DNA from: Chloroflexota bacterium
GTDB taxonomy: Bacteria > Chloroflexota > Anaerolineae > Aggregatilineales > Phototrophicaceae
Length of the DNA: 64,000 nt
Assembly (NCBI GenBank): GCA_020161935.1
Contig: JAIUNI010000002.1
Coordinates: 798,699 to 862,698, forward strand
Direction: 5' to 3'
Shown here piece by piece: positions 1 to 7,888 of the stretch; position 1 is the stretch's first letter, and each line of letters starts with the position of its first letter. The position numbers and the translations under genes are program-made. The notes under the pieces were generated by a model. That model was given only the letters and a program-made list of their open reading frames with translations, searched no databases and had not been told where the DNA came from.

Positions 1-658
1 CGGAATGCGCTTCGCCAACGACATCGTGCTTGACCAATTTCAGGCATTCGATAGGCTGCCGTTCCAGCCTGCGGCGCTGGGCAGTGAGATGAGTGCCAGC
101 CAATACATCACGCAGGAGTTCACAACCAACCCGAACTACTTTGCAGTTTTCCGGTTAAGCCGCAGCATCGAGTTCGCGCCAACCTTCCCCACCGGTGTTA
201 CCGTCGCACAGTTGGTCAATTCCGGGGGGCAGTCTTATGCGAAAACAGACCCCAATGTGCTGACGGCAACCGAGATAAGCCAGTTCGACCAAGTTGAAAC
301 TGATGCTAAAGGGCCGTTTGTACTGGCCGCATCGGCAGAAAATGCGTCAACCGGCGCAAAGGTTGTGTTGATCGGCAGTTCGGATGTCCCCACAAACTAC
401 TTTACCCCGTACTCGCAACAGGGTATTGTGAATTCCGGCATCGCCCTTACGAGTTTCTATTGGACGACCAACTTCGAGGACTTCTTCACGAAGATTCCGC
501 AGGTGGCGGCCCAAGAGCGACCGGAAGACACGCCAATTGTGGTCGCGCCGGAATTCGGGCGTACCGCCAATTTCATCACGCTGATCCTGCTGCCCTTCGG
601 CATCTTGTTGATCGGCATCGCGGTGTGGTGGTTCTCGCGCGAAAAACGCACAAGCTAG
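1..658 (+). CDS. GldG-like ABC-transporter auxiliary protein (C-terminal part)
   Basis: The frame is open from the window edge, so the N-terminus lies upstream; the first ATG (position 5) is probably internal. The visible 218 residues have the pattern of the GldG / ABC_transp_aux family C-terminus: a beta-rich region with VVLIGSSDVPTNYF, an N-x-F-x-x-x-F segment, and a single C-terminal membrane helix (about residues 190-210) followed by SREKRTS. In this family the exported domain is anchored by this helix and works with an ABC-2-type permease and ATPase. The next gene (DUF4340) is the usual neighbour of GldG, which supports the call. Family is fairly clear; the transported substrate is unknown. 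Confidence 0.7.
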   Translation, partial: GMRFANDIVLDQFQAFDRLPFQPAALGSEMSASQYITQEFTTNPNYFAVFRLSRSIEFAPTFPTGVTVAQLVNSGGQSYAKTDPNVLTATEISQFDQVETDAKGPFVLAASAENASTGAKVVLIGSSDVPTNYFTPYSQQGIVNSGIALTSFYWTTNFEDFFTKIPQVAAQERPEDTPIVVAPEFGRTANFITLILLPFGILLIGIAVWWFSREKRTS

Positions 659-763
659 TCATCTCAACCGGTGGGTATACCACTTTGGTATACCCACTAT
701 CTATTTTGACAACAGAATTTACATGCACCGGAACATCACCGATGTTGCGAGGAGAGTTGTATC

Positions 764-1705
764 ATGCGTTTGAATCGCGGGACGCTTAGTCTCGGTTTAA
801 TTAGTGTTATCGTTATCGTGGCGGCGCTGCTTTTGAGCCAGCAAGAGGCGAATAACCCCGCGAGTGGAACCCCCACCGCGACCTCAGCCGCCGTCACAGG
901 GCCGTTGTTCCCGGATATTGCGGCAGTTGATGCCCAGAGCAAGATTGTGCGCTTCGAAGTGGTGAATACCACCGACCAGAGTAAAGTGGTTATGACGAAG
1001 GATGCCGCCAGCGTGTGGACGGTCGCGGAAGCCACCAACAGTCAAGAATTGGCGACCGACCAGACCAAAGCCGTCGGGATGATGAGCAATTTGGCATCGC
1101 TCGAAGCGGTTGACCAATTCACGGCGGAATCGCTTGTCGAGTACGGGTTGGATACACCCGACTACATCCTCACCCTGACCGACTCGGACGGCAAAACGTA
1201 TGTCGTCAACGTAGGTAACAAGACGGTCACGACACCCCGTTACTATGTGACGATCAACGACGACAAGCAGACCGTGTATTTGGTTCAGGGCAGCACGATT
1301 GATATGCTGGTCGCGAATATCGCCATCCCGGCTTACGTGCCGTCACCGACACCGCAGCCAACCCTAACCCCATCGCCGAACCCGTACAGTGAGGTTGAGC
1401 AGACCGCAACTGCTGTTGTCGATCAACAGAACTTCGCGCTGACGCTGACGGCTATCGTCGAAGTGACAGCGGAAGCCACCAGCGAGGCGACGGCTGAGGC
1501 CACCCGTGAAGCCCTCAGTGAAGTGACGGCAGAGGCGACCTCTGAAGCTGCAACGGATGTGCCAGCTACGAATACGCCGCGTCCAACCGCGACCACCGTA
1601 CCGGCTACGAATACGCCGCGCCCGACCGCGACCGATGTGCCAGCCACCAGTACGACGCGCCCGACCGCGACCAAAACGCTGACACCGACGGCAACACCGA
1701 CTTAA
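764..1705 (+). CDS. DUF4340 domain exported/membrane-anchored protein
   Basis: 313 residues. A short basic N-terminus and a membrane helix at about residues 7-26 are followed by a Thr/Ala linker and a DUF4340-like body (about 45-195) that includes SVWTVAEATNSQELATDQTK and YGLDTPDYILTLTD, the hallmark 'Y.L..P...l.l.d' element. The last ~105 residues are low complexity: an EATAEATSEA region, then four Thr/Pro-rich repeats of the type ATNTPRPTAT. The ATG is preceded by a good ribosome-binding site (GAGGAGAG). DUF4340 proteins commonly sit beside GldG-type ABC modules, as here, and are thought to be extracytoplasmic partners. The repeat tail probably crosses or decorates the cell wall; this last point is inference. 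Confidence 0.75.
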   Translation: MRLNRGTLSLGLISVIVIVAALLLSQQEANNPASGTPTATSAAVTGPLFPDIAAVDAQSKIVRFEVVNTTDQSKVVMTKDAASVWTVAEATNSQELATDQTKAVGMMSNLASLEAVDQFTAESLVEYGLDTPDYILTLTDSDGKTYVVNVGNKTVTTPRYYVTINDDKQTVYLVQGSTIDMLVANIAIPAYVPSPTPQPTLTPSPNPYSEVEQTATAVVDQQNFALTLTAIVEVTAEATSEATAEATREALSEVTAEATSEAATDVPATNTPRPTATTVPATNTPRPTATDVPATSTTRPTATKTLTPTATPT

Positions 1706-1749
1706 GATGGAGGCAGGAAACGCCGCCTCTATATAGACGCTGATCCACC

Positions 1750-1786
1750 AAAACCCTGCTGATCCCCTACGAATGCAGGGTTTTTT
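1750..1786 (+). terminator. Rho-independent terminator after DUF4340 gene
   Basis: A 10-bp stem (AAAACCCTGC / GCAGGGTTTT) with a 15-nt loop runs straight into a T tract, 45 bases after the DUF4340 stop. It ends the GldG/DUF4340 transcription unit. Confidence 0.85.
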
Positions 1787-1890
1787 GTATGCGTTTGTCA
1801 AATAATGCTGATCTTTGTCTTTTTTGTTTCAACTCTCTGCTAATATATGTGTGGGGGAGCATTATTAAAAATTTGTAGGCAGTTAAGATC

Positions 1891-3111
1891 ATGACACGTT
1901 TAATCATGCGGCGCGGCCCGCAGGTTGGCAAAGTATTTACGCTTGAAGGCGAAATTGTTACGCTCGGCAGCGGCATGAAGAACGGCATCGTCATTCAGGA
2001 TAATGATGTCAGCCGCGAACACTGCCGCCTCGTGCGCGTGATGGCGGATTATGAACTGCATGACCTGAACTCCGCCCGTGGGACGTTCGTGGCTGGTCAG
2101 CGCCTCAAAGCGGGTTGGCTGCTCAAGCCGGGGAATGTGATTGAACTCGGCGAAAATGTGGTGCTGGAATATGACCGCGCCCCGGCTGTCGTGGAGATGG
2201 AAAAGATCACTACCAGCAGCGCCCCCAAGCACATCACCAAACCGACCGAGAAATCGCACCCGTACCTCGTGATTACGGCTGGCCCTAAAACCGGCGAGGT
2301 TTACCCGCTGAAAAGCGAAAAGGTTACAATCGGGCGTGACCAGACCAGCGATATCATGGTCGCAAATTCGGCCATCAGCCGTTCGCACCTGATCCTGCGC
2401 TGGAAAGACAATGCCTACGAGATCGAAGATCAAGGCTCGACCAACGGCACGGCGGTCAACGGCGCGGTGCTGGAAGCCAAAGTGCCACGCCAGATTCACT
2501 CGAACGATGTCATCAACGTGGCGGCGACGGTCGAATTCCGTTTTACATGGCAGCCGGACGATGTGAAGAACGAGAGCGAAGAAACCCGCGAGAAACTGGC
2601 TCGCCCCAGCACCAAAGAATTCTTACAGCGAGAAACCGCCGATAACAAGCTGATTACCCAGCCAAACTCCAAGCGGCAGACGAGCAAATTGGGGACGGGT
2701 TTGCAGCAGGGGGCGCTGCTTGACCATGTATTCATCACCTACGCCCGTTCCGAGTGGCAGTCGATTGTCGTACCAATGATGGCGCTGATGCAGGACGCGG
2801 GGTTGAAGGTGTGGGTTGACCAATACTTGATTCAAGGCGGCGACGATTGGATGGTGGCGGTCGAACAGGCGCTTTCGGAGTGCAAGCTGCTGGTGGTCGT
2901 CATCTCGCCGGAAGCGCTCGAATCGCGCTACGTGCGGCTGGCCTACCGCTACTTCTTCAACCGCGAGAAGCCGATTGTGCCGGTTCTTTACGCGCCGGTG
3001 GATGAAGTGCCGCTCGAACTCCGTAAAAATGATCTGCTGCCCTACAGCAGCAGCGACCGTAAAAAGACATTTGACAACTTGATACAGGAAGTTAAACGGC
3101 TTAAAGGCTGA
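1891..3111 (+). CDS. FHA-FHA-TIR domain signalling protein
   Basis: 406 residues in three modules. FHA1 (about 1-95) has SREH at 41-44 and a degenerate NSARGT at 60-65; the usual GR is replaced by GSGM. FHA2 (about 124-220) is canonical: GRD 148-150, SRSH 163-166, STNGT 183-187, so it should bind phosphothreonine peptides. A charged linker leads to a TIR domain (about 277-390) with VFITYARSEW, LKVWVDQ and CKLLVVVISPEALES. At the position of the TIR NADase catalytic Glu (the motif after S-x-W-V-x-x) there is Ala351 (YVRLAYRYFF), so NAD cleavage is unlikely and a scaffold role is more probable. No signal peptide, so cytoplasmic. The downstream histidine kinase starts 100 bases later on the same strand. 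Domain calls are firm; function is inferred. Confidence 0.85.
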   Translation: MTRLIMRRGPQVGKVFTLEGEIVTLGSGMKNGIVIQDNDVSREHCRLVRVMADYELHDLNSARGTFVAGQRLKAGWLLKPGNVIELGENVVLEYDRAPAVVEMEKITTSSAPKHITKPTEKSHPYLVITAGPKTGEVYPLKSEKVTIGRDQTSDIMVANSAISRSHLILRWKDNAYEIEDQGSTNGTAVNGAVLEAKVPRQIHSNDVINVAATVEFRFTWQPDDVKNESEETREKLARPSTKEFLQRETADNKLITQPNSKRQTSKLGTGLQQGALLDHVFITYARSEWQSIVVPMMALMQDAGLKVWVDQYLIQGGDDWMVAVEQALSECKLLVVVISPEALESRYVRLAYRYFFNREKPIVPVLYAPVDEVPLELRKNDLLPYSSSDRKKTFDNLIQEVKRLKG

Positions 3112-3128
3112 TTGACCTATCCACGATG

Positions 3129-3172
3129 TAACCTCGTTCAACCACGCTGCTGAATGCCGCCGAACGAGGTTA
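3129..3172. other. Intergenic hairpin, possible attenuator
   Basis: An 11-bp perfect inverted repeat (TAACCTCGTTC / GAACGAGGTTA) encloses 22 bases between the FHA-TIR gene and the kinase gene. No T tract follows, so it may reduce rather than end transcription, or stabilise the upstream mRNA. Confidence 0.4.
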
Positions 3173-3211
3173 TTGGTTTGCGCTGACACGATCAAAAATA
3201 TTTGAGGAATT

Positions 3212-4798
3212 ATGTTTACCGAGCGCCAGCGGCTGGATGCCTTCTATAAAATCAGCAAGACCCTGCGTGAACAGGATGCCAATATCCAGAATATCTTGCA
3301 GAGTGCGCTCACGGTTACGACCTCCAGCCTCGGCGCACGGCACGCCTGCCTGATTACATTTCACAAAGATGACCGCGTGAATAACAAACTGATTTTAGGG
3401 CCGCAGGGCAACCTCGAAGGCCGCTACGCGCTGTGGCAGGAACTCATCGGACGCGGGTTGATCGGTATGGTGCATCACGGGCGGCGGGTGATCGTCATTC
3501 ACGACATCAGCACCGACCAGCGCTGGCCGCAGTTGGAATCGACACCGGACGAACTGCGGAGCGGGTCAGCGGTTGGGCTGCCGTTGGAGAAGAACGGCAA
3601 TATGTACGGCGTGCTGGCGCTCATTCACCCGAAAATTGAGTATTTCGACAGCGGGTTGATTGAGTGGCTGACGGCGGTGACGGATATGATTAGCGCCTCG
3701 GTCGGGAACGCGGTCGAGATGAACGCCATCCCCAAAGATGAAACGCGCTACAAGTGGCTGTTCGAAGATGCCGTTTTACCACTCATCATCACCAACCTCG
3801 ACGGTTATATCATCGACGTGAACGTGAAAGCCTGTGACTTCCTGCGTTATTCCCGCGCCGACCTGATCCAACAGGCGATTAATAAGGTTCACCGGTTGGG
3901 AACCGGGCCGATTGGGGCAAACCGTTTCGGGTCGCTGCAAGCGGGTAAAGAAGTCACCTTTCGCACGGTGGCCTCGCCCAAAAAGGGAGAGGATATTCCG
4001 GTGATGGTGCGCGCCCGCCGGATTTACCTCGGTGAAGACGACGTAATCCTGTGGGCGGAAGAAGATATTTCGGCGCAGCTCGAACTGGAACAGCTCCGGC
4101 AGGATTTGACCTCGATGGTGTACCACGACCTGCGCGGCCCGCTGCACACCATCTACAGCAGCATCGTCACACTGAATAAGCTGCTGGCACGGGAACAAAC
4201 CTCGGTGGTCAAAGACCTGCTGGATGTGGGTGTTCGCAGCACGAAGCAGCTCACACGCCTCGTCGAAAGTTTGCTGGATATTCAACGGCTGGAAGAAGGC
4301 AAGGCGGTGCTGGATGCCAAACCGATTTCGATCAGCGCGATTCTGGCGGAAGCGGCGCAACTGGTCAGCCCACTCATCCACGAATCCGAGCAGAAGCTGC
4401 GGATGGACATCGGCGATGACCTACCCCTGTTCACCTGTGACGCGGATATGATCCTGCGGGTGATTACGAACCTGATGGAAAACGCGGTTAAATACACGCC
4501 GATGGGCGGCAGCATTACCCTCAGCGCCCGTATGACGGGGGATGCTGTGCGAATCAGTGTGAACGACTCCGGGCCGGGGATCGCACCGCAGATGCAGGGC
4601 AAGATTTTCGAGAAGTTCAGCCGTGTGAAGTATAAAGACGCGCCTAAAGGGGTCGGGCTGGGTTTAGCGTTCTGCCGCCTCGCGGTAGAGGCGCACGGCG
4701 GGCGCATCTGGGTCGAAAGCGAGCAGGGGCAAGGCTCGTCGTTTATCTTCACCCTGCCCATGCACAAAGAAGCCGCACCGCTGACGGTACAGAATTAG
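3212..4798 (+). CDS. Cytoplasmic GAF-PAS sensor histidine kinase
   Basis: 528 residues without membrane helices. A GAF domain (about 12-170) is followed by a PAS domain (about 178-290, with NLDGYIIDVN), a HisKA dimerisation helix whose H-box is YHDLRGPL (phospho-acceptor His305), and a HATPase domain with N-box NLMENAVKY (Asn424), G1 box NDSGPGIA (about 451-458) and G2 GVGLGLAF (480-487). All catalytic boxes are intact, so it should autophosphorylate. No response regulator is adjacent, so it is an orphan kinase; the nearest plausible partner is the FHA-TIR protein encoded just upstream. The stop overlaps the convergent gene on the other strand by 4 bases. Ligand unknown. Confidence 0.88.
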   Translation: MFTERQRLDAFYKISKTLREQDANIQNILQSALTVTTSSLGARHACLITFHKDDRVNNKLILGPQGNLEGRYALWQELIGRGLIGMVHHGRRVIVIHDISTDQRWPQLESTPDELRSGSAVGLPLEKNGNMYGVLALIHPKIEYFDSGLIEWLTAVTDMISASVGNAVEMNAIPKDETRYKWLFEDAVLPLIITNLDGYIIDVNVKACDFLRYSRADLIQQAINKVHRLGTGPIGANRFGSLQAGKEVTFRTVASPKKGEDIPVMVRARRIYLGEDDVILWAEEDISAQLELEQLRQDLTSMVYHDLRGPLHTIYSSIVTLNKLLAREQTSVVKDLLDVGVRSTKQLTRLVESLLDIQRLEEGKAVLDAKPISISAILAEAAQLVSPLIHESEQKLRMDIGDDLPLFTCDADMILRVITNLMENAVKYTPMGGSITLSARMTGDAVRISVNDSGPGIAPQMQGKIFEKFSRVKYKDAPKGVGLGLAFCRLAVEAHGGRIWVESEQGQGSSFIFTLPMHKEAAPLTVQN

Positions 4799-5163
4799 CG
4801 TTCGGCGAGGATATGCCACTGCGCTTCCTCGACACCCCATGCCTCGACCCCACCACCACCGATCAACTGCACACAGTCAGCCGGTAGTTGGCTGCCGCGC
4901 CGTGTTTCGGACAGCGGTAAATGACCAAACGCCGTTTCAACCGCTTTAACCGCGACGACGTTCAGGTAGATTTCAATCCGTTCAATCGCCTCCACCTCAC
5001 CTACGACATAGCTCCACACTTCGGCGGTGGATGCTGGTAAGAGGTACTTACTGCCGCGCGGCGAGGAGAGGTAGCGCGTAAGGGCTGCGACGAACGCCGC
5101 AGCCTCGGTAATATCGGTGTACTGCACCAGCGTGTAATCAGCAGCGGGGGTCGGCACGGTCAT
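4795..5163 (-). CDS. Hypothetical protein, 122 aa
   Basis: I do not recognise a family. It is a soluble alpha/beta-looking protein of 122 residues with no signal peptide or membrane helix. It lies 9 bases downstream of the MaoC-like gene on the minus strand, so it is probably co-transcribed with it. Its stop overlaps the stop of the convergent histidine kinase gene by 4 bases. There is no clear ribosome-binding site before the ATG, consistent with translational coupling to the upstream gene. Confidence 0.6.
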   Translation of the reverse strand: MTVPTPAADYTLVQYTDITEAAAFVAALTRYLSSPRGSKYLLPASTAEVWSYVVGEVEAIERIEIYLNVVAVKAVETAFGHLPLSETRRGSQLPADCVQLIGGGGVEAWGVEEAQWHILAER

Positions 5164-5172
5164 GGGCGTGTG

Positions 5173-5646
5173 TTAAGCCTCAGCCGGTTTGGAAGCCAGC
5201 AGCAGCTCCATCGTGCCGGACTGCACCGTCTTGCCCTCTTGGTTGATGATCTTGACTTCGGCAGTGACGATGCCGCCACCCAAGCGCTTCATCTCTTTCT
5301 TTTCTTTGACCGTCAGTTGGACGTGGGTGGTGTCGCCGATAAAGACCGGCAGACTGAACTTCATTTCGAGGCCGCGGAAGGCCAACACGGTGCGCTCCAT
5401 GAAGCCAAGTTGGTACAACTGCCCGACGGCGTAGCTGAGGGTCAACATGCCGTGCGCCACGCGCTGCTTCATCGGGTGGGTTTTCATGTACTCGGCGTTG
5501 GTGTGCATCGGGTTATAGTCACCGGTCAACCCCGCGAACTGCACGATGTCGCTTTCGGTGATGGTGCGCCCGCGCGTGATGAGCGGTTTATCCACTTCAA
5601 TATCTTCAAAATAATAGCCGATTGGGCCGTTTTCTGTATATCGCAT
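5173..5646 (-). CDS. MaoC-like (R)-specific enoyl-CoA hydratase
   Basis: 157 residues, the size of single-hotdog MaoC/PhaJ hydratases. The catalytic signature is present as AGLTGDYNPMHTN: Asp43 and His48 match the Asp/His pair that activates water in this family, followed by VAHGMLTLS. Such enzymes hydrate trans-2-enoyl-CoA to (R)-3-hydroxyacyl-CoA, or serve as (R)-hydroxyacyl dehydratases in fatty-acid metabolism; the exact substrate cannot be told from sequence. A GAGG ribosome-binding site precedes the ATG. It is the middle gene of a probable minus-strand three-gene unit (5698-6270, this gene, 4795-5163). Confidence 0.88.
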   Translation of the reverse strand: MRYTENGPIGYYFEDIEVDKPLITRGRTITESDIVQFAGLTGDYNPMHTNAEYMKTHPMKQRVAHGMLTLSYAVGQLYQLGFMERTVLAFRGLEMKFSLPVFIGDTTHVQLTVKEKKEMKRLGGGIVTAEVKIINQEGKTVQSGTMELLLASKPAEA

Positions 5647-5697
5647 CTATAACCTCACAAGTGCTATCCAAAAATAAAATCAGCCGTTGTTCGCCAC

Positions 5698-6270
5698 TTA
5701 ATGCAAGATTTCGCCTTTGGTCGGGTCAGCAATCACCCGCCCGATTTGCAGCGAGCGAATAACCTCATCCCACACGGGGCGGAACTTCACGGCTTGGTTC
5801 ACCCAATAGTCGAACGAGATGAGCGCGTGCATATCAAACCCCCGTGCCAGAGTCACCCGCGTAAACGCCTCGCGCGGCTTCTCAACCGGGTCGATAAAGC
5901 GCGACTCCGCCCACACCACTTCGATGTCCGTGCGCGGCAAACGGGTGATCGGCGTGATCGACAGGGTGTCGCGGTCAGAAACACCCTTCATTGACTGTTC
6001 AAGCAGCGCGTTGATGGGCAGCCCTGTCCAATCAATACCCGGCTGTGTGCGGAAGAACGTCACCGAAAGCCGTGCGTCGTCGTTGGGCGGGGCGGCGTTG
6101 TGCATCTCGAAGGGTTCGGTTTTCGCGACAAACCATTTTTCGGGAATGTTGAAGCTGACCGCGCCGCGATCCAGCACCACAATCTTAAACCCCGCCGGAG
6201 CCTTCCAGCTATGGTTTTCCTTGAGTTTTAGCGTTTGGGATTTGAATGGTTTGGGCTTATTTTTGGTCAT
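5698..6270 (-). CDS. Hypothetical protein, 190 aa
   Basis: Not assigned to a family. It has a very basic N-terminus (MTKNKPKPFKSQ) but no hydrophobic signal, so it is likely cytoplasmic. The middle contains FNIPEKWFVAK and DARLSVTFFRTQPGIDW, suggesting a beta-sandwich fold. A strong ribosome-binding site (GGGGGAG) supports the ATG. It is the first gene of the minus-strand unit leading into the MaoC-like hydratase 51 bases downstream. Confidence 0.6.
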   Translation of the reverse strand: MTKNKPKPFKSQTLKLKENHSWKAPAGFKIVVLDRGAVSFNIPEKWFVAKTEPFEMHNAAPPNDDARLSVTFFRTQPGIDWTGLPINALLEQSMKGVSDRDTLSITPITRLPRTDIEVVWAESRFIDPVEKPREAFTRVTLARGFDMHALISFDYWVNQAVKFRPVWDEVIRSLQIGRVIADPTKGEILH

Positions 6271-6338
6271 GGTCGCGCTCCCCCACAGCAGTGGATGTCA
6301 TGCCCATTGTAACGCATTTTGGCTAGGGGGATAGGCGA

Positions 6339-6470
6339 GGGGTGAAGGATGTGGGTGGTTAAACCCTCACCCCTAGTCCCACGTCGGTACGTTCGCAGGC
6401 TCACTCCACCGTCAGCCCTCATGGCGAGGGGAACCAAACAAAGTCACTACTATCTAGTCATGCTCGTTTG
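6339..6470. other. Gene-free spacer with imperfect inverted repeat
   Basis: Between the 190-aa gene and the esterase gene there is an inverted repeat of AGGGGTGA with TCACCCCT (about 6338-6376). The rest is unremarkable and no convincing ORF is present on either strand. Confidence 0.35.
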
Positions 6471-6496
6471 GGGTGCAACTCCCTTTAGAGAGATTA

Positions 6497-7297
6497 TTAG
6501 CCAGATGTGTCTTTCAGCAGGAAGCGCAGGGCATCCGGCAGGCGGCGCGCCCACGCGGCCTCGTTGTGTTCGCCGTCCTGCTCGACCACATGAATGAGGT
6601 CGTGATTGAGGCGGTACCCTTTGCCGACGAGTATCTGCTTCATGCGGCGGGCGCTTTGTTCGCGCGTGCCGTTGTCAAGGTAGATTTTGCCTTCCACAAG
6701 CGGGCGCTGCTCGGTGTAGGGGTAAATCGCGCCGCCTGCGATCCAAAACGCCGGACTCATGACCCCCGCGAAACCGAACACATCCGGCCTTTGGAAGAAG
6801 GCATACAAGCTAATCAGACCACCCATCGAGGAGCCGATGGTTCCGGTGTGGTCACGGTCGGTCAGCGTGCGGAAGTCGCGGTCGATGATCGGCTTTAGCG
6901 TGTCGATCATAAAGGCGAGATAACTGTCGCCGCTGCCGTTCCACATCTGCGGGAACGGATTGTATTCCTGAAAGCGCTTATCGGTGTTGGCGATGCCCAC
7001 AATGATGACTTCGATGCCTTCGCTGGCAAGGCGGCTGAGGGTTTCATCCACCTCCCATTCTTGACCGGCGAACCCGGTGCCACGATCAAACAGGTTTTGC
7101 CCATCGTGCATGTAGATAACCGGATAGCGTTTGTCGCCGGTATGGTAGCTGGACGGCAGCAGCACGAAGATGTCGCGTTGATTGCCCAACTGTGGGCTGG
7201 GCAGCGCGGGCAGCACCCGCAGCTCACCCACGACGGTGTGAGGCGCATTCCCCCGCCAGTCGGGATACGTGCGCCAGAATTGCTCAATTACAGTCAT
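6497..7297 (-). CDS. Putative esterase, alpha/beta hydrolase (esterase D/Fes-like)
   Basis: 266 residues in the PF00756-type esterase fold. Landmarks are VIYMHDGQNLFD (about 60-71, the oxyanion/strand region), the nucleophile elbow GSSMGG with Ser157, the candidate acid Asp208 in IYLDNGTRE, and His244 in DGEHNEAAW, giving a complete catalytic triad. Members hydrolyse siderophore, acetyl-xylan or S-formylglutathione esters, so the substrate is open. There is no signal peptide, so it is probably cytoplasmic. GGAG sits 6 bases before the ATG. It is a single-gene unit divergent from the small basic protein gene at 7634. Confidence 0.85.
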   Translation of the reverse strand: MTVIEQFWRTYPDWRGNAPHTVVGELRVLPALPSPQLGNQRDIFVLLPSSYHTGDKRYPVIYMHDGQNLFDRGTGFAGQEWEVDETLSRLASEGIEVIIVGIANTDKRFQEYNPFPQMWNGSGDSYLAFMIDTLKPIIDRDFRTLTDRDHTGTIGSSMGGLISLYAFFQRPDVFGFAGVMSPAFWIAGGAIYPYTEQRPLVEGKIYLDNGTREQSARRMKQILVGKGYRLNHDLIHVVEQDGEHNEAAWARRLPDALRFLLKDTSG

Positions 7298-7571
7298 ATC
7301 AAACTCCGTATAGACAGCACATTTGCAAGTTTCGATTGGTTATTTGGTGGGGGCAGGGAGACGAAAACCCGTAATATGCCGTAATTTACACCCTCATTGT
7401 AGTCCTATTTTGTGAACAATTGGTTAGTGAAAGTATGAAAAACGTTAAGGTTTTTCGCTCCCGTACAGCCGAGACACGGGGAAATTCTGACGTTTTCCCT
7501 CCGTTCTCTCGTATACTTAGCACAGAAGTACTATCTTCTGAGCGAATTCTCAAGTATATTTTGTTAAGGCA

Positions 7572-7580
7572 TGATAAAAT
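7572..7580 (+). promoter_or_regulatory. Extended -10 promoter element
   Basis: TGATAAAAT fits an extended -10 (TG-n-TAAAAT) 54 bases before the small basic protein gene. No convincing -35 is seen, as is normal for extended -10 promoters. Within the same 336-base spacer there are small inverted repeats (for example CAGAAG / CTTCTG at 7523-7540) that could be operator half-sites. Confidence 0.4.
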
Positions 7581-7633
7581 GCTTTTTAGCGTGGATGCAT
7601 TATGCATATACAAAGCAAAAGGAGACAGTGAAA

Positions 7634-7831
7634 ATGGCTTCAGTTGAATTTTACGATGTGAAGACTCGCTCGAAGGTCAAGATTGACGACAAGAACATTA
7701 CGAAGGTCAAGATGGATACCAAGAGCGGCCCGCGTTACGCGATCAAGGGCAAGACCGAAGATGGTCGGAACCTGACCAAGTTCGTAGGCGCGGCGGACTG
7801 GGAAAAGTTGAAGTACAAGGAAGTCAAGTAA
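7634..7831 (+). CDS. Small basic conserved-looking protein, 65 aa
   Basis: The longer frame starts at 7571, but the clear ribosome-binding site (AAAGGAGACA) is placed for the internal ATG at 7634, giving MASVEFYDVKTRSKVK. The protein is Lys/Asp-rich, highly charged, without Cys or membrane segments; composition and size suggest a small nucleic-acid-associated or chaperone-like protein, but I cannot name a family. It is flanked by an extended -10 promoter and a strong terminator, the arrangement of a well-expressed monocistronic gene. Confidence 0.75.
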   Translation: MASVEFYDVKTRSKVKIDDKNITKVKMDTKSGPRYAIKGKTEDGRNLTKFVGAADWEKLKYKEVK

Positions 7832-7849
7832 TTCTTGACTGCCCAGAAA

Positions 7850-7876
7850 AACGAGGGAGCTTAGGCTCCCTCGTTT
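7850..7876 (+). terminator. Terminator after small basic protein gene
   Basis: An 11-bp perfect stem (AACGAGGGAGC / GCTCCCTCGTT) with a TTAG tetraloop and trailing T residues begins 19 bases after the stop. Confidence 0.85.
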
Positions 7877-7888
7877 GATTCTAGGGGG

